Positions 57,201 through 64,000 of a stretch of DNA of 64,000 nt are shown here, one piece after another. The position numbers and the translations under genes were made by a program. Position 1 is the stretch's first letter; the number at the start of each line of letters is the position of its first letter. The notes beneath the pieces were generated by a model. That model searched no databases. It saw only the letters and a program-made list of their open reading frames with translations, and had not been told where the DNA came from. This DNA comes from Candidatus Flexifilum breve (lineage in GTDB: Bacteria > Chloroflexota > Anaerolineae > Aggregatilineales > Phototrophicaceae), in contig JADKGC010000010.1 of NCBI GenBank assembly GCA_016717205.1, positions 1 through 64,000 of the forward strand. Reading direction: 5' to 3'.

Positions 57201-59779
57201 AGTACTCCGCTCCTCGTGACGGGAAGTCGAATTGTAAACGTTGTGCCTTGTTCCGGTTGGGACTCCACATTGATAGTCCCCCCGACGCGATCCACGACCT
57301 GCCGGCAAATATGCAGTCCCAGCCCGGTTCCCTCACCTGCCGGCTTGGTGGTGAAGAAGGGTTTGAAAATTTCGGTGACGATCTCGGTAGGGATGCCCGG
57401 ACCGTTATCCCACACTTTCACTTCCATCATGTCGGCCTCGGGCGGGCAGGTGATTTCGATGCCGATCTTCGGTTCCGGACGTCCGGTGAGCGCGTCATGC
57501 GCGTTCAATATGAGATTCAACCACACGTCGTCGAGTTCACCGGGCACGGCCACCACGGGCGGCAGGGCTTCATCGGGCAGTTTGCGCACCAGCGTGATAC
57601 TCGAGCGATTGAGATACGAGTGCACGAGCGTGAGGATTTCCTCGACCGTCTGCACCACATTGATCGGCTGCGGCGGTGTGGTGCTCGTATTGGGGCGGGC
57701 GCTGGCTAATAAGCGCCGCACGACCCCGGCAGCCCGCTTGCCCGCGCGGGAAATCGCGTTGAGGATTTCCGCGTTCTTCGAGCCGGGCGCTTCTTTGAGC
57801 AGCAGCAGTTCCGTATCCAGCACAATGGTCGTGAGCGGATTGTTGATCTGATGCGCGACGGCGGCGGCGAGTTCGCCCATGGCGGTCAAGCGTGCCGACT
57901 GGACGAGGCGGTTCTGCGCCTCTTTCAAATCCCGCAGGCTCGCTTCGAGGTCAGTCACGAGATGGCTGTTGGCCAACGCAGTCGCTGCCTGGGCGACGGT
58001 CGCGCGCGCCAGATCGGTCTCGCGGGGGCTGAAGCGATGCGCGTGCTCCGTATCGGCGAACACCACCATCCCCCACGGCTGACCGCGTTCGATCAGCGGC
58101 AGCGCGAGGATGGAACGGGCGCGCGAATACTTGATGAGCGACGCCGCGCCCAGCGACATCGTCTCTTCGTCGGCGTGGCAGTTGATCGCCGCGCGCGAAT
58201 CGAGAAATTCATTGAGGTCAGGGTGACTCGTCAGGTCGATCTGTGGACGGGGGTCATCTAGCCAAACCGCCGAGCCCGCCGCAAACTGAGTTTGCAGCAT
58301 CCGGCGATCCGTGGTGAGCACTGCATAATCCACCCAATCGGCCTTCACCAACGTTCTGACATCGTTCAGCAGCTTCACGAAGTGCGCGGTCGCGCCCTCT
58401 TCGGCTACCGAACGGTATTCGAGGAACATGCGCTGAATGCGCTGGATGATGTCGGTCGAGGGCGCAGTCTCCGGCGCAATCAGATAGAAGGCTTGCACGG
58501 CGGCTGGCGTCTGCTCGCTCGTCGTAACCGGGATACACAGCATAGCGTTCGCCCCAACGCGGTCCAGTGCGCCAATTTCGTTGGGCACATCGTGCCGGGC
58601 ACGCGCCATCATCACATGACGCCGGTTCTCAATTGCTGTGCGCAGCGCTGGACGTTCGGCCAGCGCGACCACCGGTTCAGTCCCCGCGCGCCACTTCGCT
58701 TGATAGTGGCGGGCAACGCTTACCAGGCGGGTGTTGTCGTCCACGCGCTGGAAAATTTCGGCATATGACACGTTGAGGACATGGGCGAACTGTTCACAGA
58801 TCGCCGGAATAACATGTTCGGGCGAAAGCGAAGCGTTGATCGCCTGACTGGCGTCAACCAGCGCCTTGAGCTCCCGCGCGCGGCGTACGCTCTGCGCATA
58901 GATGCGGGCATTTTCGATGGCGATGGCCGCATAGGATGATAAGTTCGTCAGCAGGTCTTTGTGCCGCTGGTTGAAGACATCGTGCTTGGTTTTGTTGTTC
59001 ACACCCAGCACGCCGAGTGTCTTGCCCTTGTGGATAATCGGCACGTAGAGCAGCGAATTCACGAAATACTGCGTCTTGACCTTCTGCGGGCCAGCTTCGC
59101 CCAGCAGCATTGACTGGCCGCTGCTGAAGACTGTCCCCGCGATGGTATCATGCGTCTTGACGCGGAAGTTCGCTGCCACTTCCGAGTCAATGCCGACCTT
59201 CGCGCGCAGATACAACTGGTCAGAGTCCGTCTCTGGCAGCAGGATCAGGCCTTCTTCGGCATTGGTCAAGCGACGCGCCGCTTCCACCACGCGGTTAAGC
59301 ACTTCCGAGAGATCGAGCACCTCGGTCAGGGATCGACTGAGGGAAAACAGCGTCTGGATTTCCTCATCCCGCCAGAACAGATCGGTGACCATCGGCGAGA
59401 TGCGCGGCTGTTTGACCTGAACGCGTGCGTCTTGATCTTGCGGCAGTGTCCGCAAGACCGCTTCGCGCAGCTTATCCGGCTGCAGCGACTGCACGACCGG
59501 TTCGGTATAGAGCACGCCATTAGCAACCGACTTATAGATCAGAATGGGGGGACGCTTCGCCAGTTCGGTGATCGACTTGAGCGTCACGTCGCCGCTAATG
59601 CGGTCAGTCATGAGCGCATCCACCACCACCAAATCAAACGGTTCATGATCGATGATGTACAGCGCATCCCGGTGCGAATGCGCCGCATAGACAGCACAAC
59701 CGGAAGTGTCTAGGCCTTTGCGGACACCCTGCACGAGATCATAATCGCCTGCCACTACCAGTACTTTTTTGATGGTCAT
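57197..59779 (-). CDS. GAF-domain histidine kinase with receiver-like N-terminus
   Basis: An 860-residue cytosolic sensor kinase. Residues 1-125: receiver-like fold (VLVVAGDYDLVQGVR, FDLVVVDALMTD); the usual DD pair is AGDYD, so phosphorylation is doubtful. 140-620: two to three GAF domains (LTNAEEGLILLPETDSD, LLYVPIIHKGKTLGVLGVNN; ALPLIERGQPWGMVVFAD). 645-: HisKA with AVAHQINNPLTTIVLDTELL, the phospho-His in VAHQ (Gln where Glu is usual). 740-860: HATPase with VAVPGELDDVWLNLILNAHD (N box) and VWDNGPGIPTEI, FTTKPAGEGTGLGLHICR (G boxes). It has no transmembrane helix. It precedes the regulator by ATGA overlap and follows a coiled-coil gene by 40 bp. Confidence 0.93.
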   Translation of the reverse strand: MTIKKVLVVAGDYDLVQGVRKGLDTSGCAVYAAHSHRDALYIIDHEPFDLVVVDALMTDRISGDVTLKSITELAKRPPILIYKSVANGVLYTEPVVQSLQPDKLREAVLRTLPQDQDARVQVKQPRISPMVTDLFWRDEEIQTLFSLSRSLTEVLDLSEVLNRVVEAARRLTNAEEGLILLPETDSDQLYLRAKVGIDSEVAANFRVKTHDTIAGTVFSSGQSMLLGEAGPQKVKTQYFVNSLLYVPIIHKGKTLGVLGVNNKTKHDVFNQRHKDLLTNLSSYAAIAIENARIYAQSVRRARELKALVDASQAINASLSPEHVIPAICEQFAHVLNVSYAEIFQRVDDNTRLVSVARHYQAKWRAGTEPVVALAERPALRTAIENRRHVMMARARHDVPNEIGALDRVGANAMLCIPVTTSEQTPAAVQAFYLIAPETAPSTDIIQRIQRMFLEYRSVAEEGATAHFVKLLNDVRTLVKADWVDYAVLTTDRRMLQTQFAAGSAVWLDDPRPQIDLTSHPDLNEFLDSRAAINCHADEETMSLGAASLIKYSRARSILALPLIERGQPWGMVVFADTEHAHRFSPRETDLARATVAQAATALANSHLVTDLEASLRDLKEAQNRLVQSARLTAMGELAAAVAHQINNPLTTIVLDTELLLLKEAPGSKNAEILNAISRAGKRAAGVVRRLLASARPNTSTTPPQPINVVQTVEEILTLVHSYLNRSSITLVRKLPDEALPPVVAVPGELDDVWLNLILNAHDALTGRPEPKIGIEITCPPEADMMEVKVWDNGPGIPTEIVTEIFKPFFTTKPAGEGTGLGLHICRQVVDRVGGTINVESQPEQGTTFTIRLPVTRSGVL

Positions 59780-59819
59780 ATGTTCATCGCGCTACGGGCA
59801 TCCTGCGCGCTTTTGCCCA

Positions 59820-60389
59820 CTACCGGCGGCTCAATCGCTGCCGTCGCTGCTCAAGATCGTCTTCGATGTCCGGCTGGTCGACCGGTTCCTCAATCTCCGC
59901 TTTCGGCGTCGTCAGCTCGCCTAAAGCAGAAATCTTCGCCCGCGCCTGCTTGAGCACCTCCGCCATCGAACGGTCGGGGGTGACTGGCGTCTCGGCGGGC
60001 GGCGCCGTCTGGACCACGCTCTCCAACAGGTTCACGCTCTGGATCAGTTCCTGTGAGAGCACTTCATGCTGGCTCAGGTCATTATCCAAACGCGCGTAAC
60101 GCCGTTTAGCCGTCCGCAGTTTTTCCAGCGCCGCGTGCGCCGCATCTTGATCATTCCGACGAAGCGCATCATCAGCCGCTTGATCCCACTGCTGAATTTC
60201 GCTCTCTAGTTCCCGCAATTGCTGCTTCAAACGTTCCTCGTACTGAATGGCCTCATTCACCCGTCCGCGCAGCCGCTCAAGCTCACGATCCATATCTTTG
60301 CCGGGGCGTGCTGCGGGGCGTGAGGCTGGTTCCTGCCCAATGAAAGTTGATTTGAGGAGGACGTTGAGTTTCTTAAACAATTCGCTCAT
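59820..60389 (-). CDS. PspA/IM30-like coiled-coil protein, first gene of the kinase operon
   Basis: A 189-residue protein from ATG 60389. The core (about 30-130) is a continuous coiled coil (ELERLRGRVNEAIQYEERLK, QQLRELESEIQQWDQAADDA, AALEKLRTAKRRYARLDNDL), with Pro-rich linkers on each side. The layout (short N-terminal helix SELFKKLNVLLKSTF, then long helix pair) resembles PspA/Vipp1 membrane-stress proteins. It is shorter than PspA (about 220-230) and lacks an obvious ESCRT-III-like C-terminal half, so I call it PspA-like only. TATAAT 60401-60396 sits 6 bases before the ATG, so it is probably leaderless. An ATG at 60404 overlaps the -10 box and is less likely. Confidence 0.75.
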   Translation of the reverse strand: MSELFKKLNVLLKSTFIGQEPASRPAARPGKDMDRELERLRGRVNEAIQYEERLKQQLRELESEIQQWDQAADDALRRNDQDAAHAALEKLRTAKRRYARLDNDLSQHEVLSQELIQSVNLLESVVQTAPPAETPVTPDRSMAEVLKQARAKISALGELTTPKAEIEEPVDQPDIEDDLEQRRQRLSRR

Positions 60390-60395
60390 ACCCCT

Positions 60396-60423
60396 ATTAT
60401 ACATTCTTCACAATTTGCCACAA
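60396..60423 (-). promoter_or_regulatory. Consensus promoter, probably leaderless, of the PspA-like/kinase/regulator operon
   Basis: TTGTGG (60423-60418), a 16-base spacer and TATAAT (60401-60396) on the minus strand. The seventh base downstream is the A of ATG 60389, where transcription would be expected to begin. Confidence 0.75.
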
Positions 60424-60446
60424 CCAGCCGAATGCTTAAGAGGTCG

Positions 60447-62000
60447 TCATGGACAGCCGCCGGCCCACGCTAAATAATAGATAGTCATGTTGCTGCCGCC
60501 AGCGCGGGGAGCCGTCTGTCCGCCCGTCGTGAAGTCGAGGCACAACTGTGGAGCATTGTCAGTGTCTTTCGGGATTTGATCTTCCAACCCCATCAAGTAC
60601 ACCGCGCCATGCTCGCGCAGATACGCCCACATACCTGCATCATCCCACACAAACGGAATCGTCTCCGGTGTGACCAGCCCGGCGGTATCGATGATCGGAC
60701 GCGGCGCGAAGTAGCCCACCGCGCCAATATCATGCACAGCGAGCAAATCAGTCGCCGGGATGTTCTCTGCAATATACTGCGCGGAACGCACCATTTCTTC
60801 ATCGATGATGGTCACGTCCTGCACATGCGCTTGTAACCCGAGGCCAAACGTGAACCCGAGGAAGATCACGGCTGTCGACAGCGCGAGCACCCGCGTCAGC
60901 ACCCGCCCGATCAGCGAGGCATTCGCCGAGCGAATCAACCAGCCAGTACCAACCACGCCCGCCAGCACCAGCGCGGGCAGCGCGGGCATCACATAACGCC
61001 CGTGCTGGAAGTTGAGCGGCAGTTGAATCGCGTACAGCAGAATCAGCCCGAAGCCCCACGCGGGCAGCGTCAGCGCCAGCAGCCAACGGCGATCTTGGCG
61101 GGCACGCCGGATAACACCGATCACATAAGCGACCAGACCGGGGATCAGCAGCAGTTGGCCGCCCGCGGCCAGCGGCGTGAGCATCAACTGTAAGCGATAG
61201 GCAAGGCTAAGCGTCAGATACGGCTGCGCATACATGATCTTCGCCGCCGCCGTGTTGGGCAGCGGTCCGCCCGTCAGACTGTAGTTCAAGGCGAGGTACG
61301 GTGTCAGCACCAGCGCAAACGCGATCCCCGCAATCACACCCCACCTGACCGTGCGCACGGATGGCCGCACGATCAGCAGCACCACCCCCACCAAACCGAC
61401 GAGCAGCACACCTTCCGCCCGGGTGAGCGTAGTCAGGGCCGCCGCTACGCCGAAAACAACCGCCGAAAGAATCGTCTGAGGCAGGTTATCCTCTTGTAGC
61501 GACACGGCATGCCTTGCCGCTAAGTCACCTATCTGCCGAGTGATCAACCACGGCAGCAGCAGCGTGAACATGGCGAAGATCGGCGTTTCCATGCCCGAGG
61601 CCGCCGCCCAGATCAGATGCCACGTGAACACCAGCGCCAGCCCGCTGATCAAGCCGATGCGTTTGACATTCGGCGCGAAGCGTTCGGCGAGGCGCAAGCC
61701 GAGCATCCCCGTCACGCCGAGCATAACGGCGCCGAGTCCATGCGCCCACAGGCGAAACGGGATATTCAGCCAGTAGCCCACGGTCAACACGACCGTGTAC
61801 AGCGGCGACGTGGAGGCCGCGCTCGGCACGCCGGGCACGAACGCCCACTGCCCCGTTTGCGCGAGGTTGCGTGCATAGGTCTGGTGAATCCAACTGTCGT
61901 CGAGCGGGAAGTTGCCGCCCGCAACCAGCACATACAGCGCCGTCAGCACGAGGGCGACCAGCAGCAGAAGCGCGTCTTCAGGGCGAAATCGTGAACGCAT
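60447..62000 (-). CDS. Multi-spanning glycosyltransferase-like membrane protein (GT-C/ArnT type)
   Basis: A 517-residue protein with about ten to eleven hydrophobic segments. The N-terminus ALLLLVALVLTALYVLVAGG is followed by NFPLDDSWIHQTYARNLAQT, which holds the DDSW acidic motif on the first periplasmic loop, as in GT-C glycosyltransferases (PMT/ArnT type). RYVMPALPALVLAGVV lies near residue 340. Members add sugars from lipid carriers to lipids or proteins on the outer face. Substrates are unknown. It overlaps the next gene by 23 bp and is the last of three similar membrane genes. Confidence 0.8.
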   Translation of the reverse strand: MRSRFRPEDALLLLVALVLTALYVLVAGGNFPLDDSWIHQTYARNLAQTGQWAFVPGVPSAASTSPLYTVVLTVGYWLNIPFRLWAHGLGAVMLGVTGMLGLRLAERFAPNVKRIGLISGLALVFTWHLIWAAASGMETPIFAMFTLLLPWLITRQIGDLAARHAVSLQEDNLPQTILSAVVFGVAAALTTLTRAEGVLLVGLVGVVLLIVRPSVRTVRWGVIAGIAFALVLTPYLALNYSLTGGPLPNTAAAKIMYAQPYLTLSLAYRLQLMLTPLAAGGQLLLIPGLVAYVIGVIRRARQDRRWLLALTLPAWGFGLILLYAIQLPLNFQHGRYVMPALPALVLAGVVGTGWLIRSANASLIGRVLTRVLALSTAVIFLGFTFGLGLQAHVQDVTIIDEEMVRSAQYIAENIPATDLLAVHDIGAVGYFAPRPIIDTAGLVTPETIPFVWDDAGMWAYLREHGAVYLMGLEDQIPKDTDNAPQLCLDFTTGGQTAPRAGGSNMTIYYLAWAGGCP

Positions 62001-63558
62001 ACAACCTCACGTCAGGGGTAGTCAACGGAATGGGAGTCAAGAAAGCGGGTGGATCGTCGTACAGCAGCGCGATTTCGTCGGTCATGCCGCCCGCCTGAAG
62101 CACGAGGTATTGCACATCATACTGCGCCGCGATTTGGCGTACGGCCTCCGCATCTCCGTTGGGGATGACCACGCCGCTTTGCCCGGTGAAATAGTAGAGC
62201 GCGGCCGGGTCGTTGATCATGACGCGGGCATCTGCCGGGATGTGCTGCTGCAATTCCTGATACAGCCCCGGGATCGTGTCACTGGCGACGCTGCGCCCGG
62301 CCAGCCCCGTTTGCACGCTCAACACCAAGGCTAGTCCGAGCAGCCCAAACGAGAACAGCGCTTTGGCGACCTGCGGCTGCCAGCGGCGGCGGTGCTTGGC
62401 GACCCACGTCACCGCGTCGTCGATGCCAGCCAGCCCCAACACCGCCCAGAATGGGATCAGCGCTGCCGCCGAGTGAAACAGCCCGCCGCGATAGCCGGGA
62501 TACGGAAACACCAGCGTCATGGCGAGGTGCAGCCCCAGCGCGTACACCCAAAACGGACGCCAAGCGGGTTCGTGCCGCCGGCGCCACAACGCCAAGAGCA
62601 TGAACGGCGGCATGGCGATCAAGCCTTCGACGGCGACGAAGGTCGCAACATTGTTGACCAACGCCTCGCGCCGCGAATTGATGAACTCGTCCAGGCTGAG
62701 CGTGGCCGGTGACGCATCGGGCGGGTAATTGAACAGATCATCATACTCGTCAAACCAGATCGCCTGCGTGCCACCCAACGGCAGCGGCGTACCAATCGCG
62801 ATCCAGTTGCGCGCGAACCACGGCGCCATCACCGCGAGGTAGGCGATCAGCACTAATCCCCCGCGCCCGACGCCCGCCGCCAAAGTCAACCGCCGCTCAA
62901 TGATGAGCCACAGCGCCAAGAGCCCGCCTAGGCCGAGCAGCAGCAGGCCGTCCGCGCGGGTGAGATGCGCCAGCGCCGCCAGCGCGCCCGCGATCAGCCA
63001 CCAGCGGCGCGAGGTCGGCGTTTCCATTGCCAACCCAAGCGCGTACAGGCCGAGCGAGCCGATCAGCGCGTAGGGGGCGAACGTATCGATCTGCCCCCAG
63101 TAGCGCGTGAAGAAACCGCTGAACAGCGTGAGCAGCCCGGCGATCCACGCGCCACGCCGCCCCTTAAGCACGCGCCAACCGAGGCGAAAGGCGACCAGGG
63201 CCGTCCCGGCGAGACAGAGCGCGAACGGGATCTGTGCGGAGGCATAGCTGGTCGATCCGGTCAGCCACATGCTCGCCCCCGCCAACAGCGAGGTGATCGG
63301 CATCCAGTACAGGTGCGATGGCGCGGGTAGACTCCCCGGCGCGCCGATATATGTCCACAAATAGGTGTCAGTCAGGCCAAAGCCCAGTGCCCAGCGTTTC
63401 GCCGCATTGAAGTGATAGTAGGCGTCGGTGTAGCCCGGCGCGCCGACAAACCAGAAGACGATGCCCGCCGCGATCACCAGCGCGATCACAGCGAAAACCG
63501 CCGTTTCACGCCGCAAATTAGTAACTGGCGGGGCCGCGGCTGTCTGTTTAGCTTTCAT
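61978..63558 (-). CDS. Second GT-C-type membrane protein (glycosyltransferase-like)
   Basis: A 526-residue protein with about eleven hydrophobic segments. After the first helix (VFAVIALVIAAGIVFWFVGA) the external loop has PGYTDAYYHFNAAKRWALGF, where GYTDAYYH takes the position of the GT-C acidic motif (Asp in TDAYYH). The large middle part (LARNWIAIGTPLPLGG, FPYPGYRGGLFHSAAALIP) fits the ArnT-like fold. The C-terminal soluble domain (QHIPADARVMINDPAALYYF, QYDVQYLVLQAG) resembles the extracellular part of related proteins. It overlaps the genes on both sides (63558/63548 and 62000/61978), so the three are one transcript. Substrates not evident. Confidence 0.8.
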   Translation of the reverse strand: MKAKQTAAAPPVTNLRRETAVFAVIALVIAAGIVFWFVGAPGYTDAYYHFNAAKRWALGFGLTDTYLWTYIGAPGSLPAPSHLYWMPITSLLAGASMWLTGSTSYASAQIPFALCLAGTALVAFRLGWRVLKGRRGAWIAGLLTLFSGFFTRYWGQIDTFAPYALIGSLGLYALGLAMETPTSRRWWLIAGALAALAHLTRADGLLLLGLGGLLALWLIIERRLTLAAGVGRGGLVLIAYLAVMAPWFARNWIAIGTPLPLGGTQAIWFDEYDDLFNYPPDASPATLSLDEFINSRREALVNNVATFVAVEGLIAMPPFMLLALWRRRHEPAWRPFWVYALGLHLAMTLVFPYPGYRGGLFHSAAALIPFWAVLGLAGIDDAVTWVAKHRRRWQPQVAKALFSFGLLGLALVLSVQTGLAGRSVASDTIPGLYQELQQHIPADARVMINDPAALYYFTGQSGVVIPNGDAEAVRQIAAQYDVQYLVLQAGGMTDEIALLYDDPPAFLTPIPLTTPDVRLYAFTISP

Positions 63559-64000
63559 CGGGCAGCGCCACCCTCAGCCGCCGGTATAGAGCGACGCAGA
63601 CCATGACGAGCAGCAGCGTGCGCCCGAGCACCAACCCGGCGAACGGCACGATCTGCGCCCCGGCCACCACCCCGCCCGTGTCGCCCGTGCGCATGAACAG
63701 GAACGGGTATTCGATGAACACCAGCCCGCTGAGCAGCACAACCAGCGTCACGCCATTGCGTGTGGGGAAGCACAGCAGCAGCAGCGGCACGATCTGCGCC
63801 AGCCACTGAGGCGACCACCCCTGCGTCTGCAAGAAGAAGATCAGCAGCGTGAGCGTGGTGAAAGCGACCAGCCCGCGATCATCGAAGCGCTTGGTGCGCC
63901 AAAAGATGAACGCGCCGATCAGCGCCGCCGCCCCCAGACGCACCACGCCGGGAATCACCGCCGGGTTGCCGTTGATGCGGTAGGCGTTGGCGGGGTCAAA
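63548..64000 (-). CDS. C-terminal part of a membrane glycosyltransferase-like protein (cut by window edge)
   Basis: The open frame enters from the right edge (first codon at 64000 reads FDPANAYRINGNPAV) and ends at TAA 63548-63550. The 150 residues seen are mostly membrane helices: VVRLGAAALIGAFIFWRTKR, AQIVPLLLLCFPTRNGVTLV, LLSGLVFIEYPFLFM, and AGLVLGRTLLLVMVCVALYR. A short loop with LQTQGWSPQWLAQI is typical of GT87/DUF2029-type polyprenyl-phosphate mannosyltransferases near their C-terminus. GTG 63958 is only an internal codon. It is upstream of the other two membrane genes and overlaps the second. Confidence 0.65.
   Translation of the reverse strand, partial: FDPANAYRINGNPAVIPGVVRLGAAALIGAFIFWRTKRFDDRGLVAFTTLTLLIFFLQTQGWSPQWLAQIVPLLLLCFPTRNGVTLVVLLSGLVFIEYPFLFMRTGDTGGVVAGAQIVPFAGLVLGRTLLLVMVCVALYRRLRVALPDES

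Noticed and set aside
1..64000. tRNA or rRNA genes
   Set aside because: The intergenic gaps are short and I found no TTCGAAT-type T-loop with matching acceptor stems in them. This is a reading by eye, so a covariance scan could still find one.

Overview
This is a GC-rich, gene-dense bacterial chromosome segment with about 45 protein genes. The gene content points to a Chloroflexota (Anaerolineae-like) bacterium. The signs are a radical SAM protein with a C-terminal helix-hairpin-helix, Thr-Pro-rich secreted proteins, very large TadE/TadG-like proteins, paired Bax-inhibitor-1 genes, an SLC13 carrier with TrkA-C domains, and leaderless promoters next to Shine-Dalgarno genes. The phylum call is inference from gene families, not from a marker phylogeny. 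I saw no rRNA, tRNA, CRISPR array, prophage or transposase gene.

Layout. 0-14 kb: a gene end; a glmS ribozyme followed by glmS (split by a frameshift); a leftward set of HEAT protein, APH(6)-like kinase, deoC and alpha/beta hydrolase; a radical SAM protein; a secreted protein; a sugar-nucleotide epimerase and quinone oxidoreductase pair; an aminotransferase behind an attenuator-like leader; and two tandem Bax-inhibitor-1 genes. 14-21 kb: a complete leftward liv-type branched-chain amino-acid ABC operon (binding lipoprotein, livH, livM, livG, livF). 21-32 kb: fabD with rpmF, a nitrilase-family amidase, rarA, an SLC13 carrier, an RNase H-like protein, a DUF2721 pair, a decayed copy of the comM 3' end, and comM. 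32-40 kb: secreted and membrane proteins (PPC-cyclophilin, SdrD-B repeat protein, M1 peptidase-like lipoprotein, UbiA prenyltransferase). 40-48 kb: a DHH-CBS-nucleotidyltransferase fusion, a GNAT acetyltransferase, cupin, molybdopterin-domain protein and defective L,D-transpeptidase, then a CcdA/TlpA redox set and a DUF2085 protein. 48-56 kb: three giant TadE/TadG-like envelope proteins. 55-60 kb: two OmpR-type regulators and a GAF histidine kinase behind a PspA-like coiled-coil gene. 60-64 kb: three membrane glycosyltransferase-like proteins.

A recurring feature is coding sequence broken by one- or two-base shifts with both halves otherwise intact: glmS, the radical SAM gene, the quinone oxidoreductase, the molybdopterin gene and the CcdA/TlpA region. 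Several lie in short GC runs. This pattern fits uncorrected indels of a long-read assembly better than real decay, though the sequence alone cannot decide. The real remnant of decay is the comM 3' duplicate at about 29.2 kb.

The most interesting non-coding signals are the glmS ribozyme at 255-470, the promoter/leader-peptide/antiterminator/terminator arrangement before the aminotransferase (10932-11115), two consensus promoters whose expected start point falls on the ATG, and a small family of GTAGGGGC-type palindromes, one of which encodes the C-terminus of a secreted protein.
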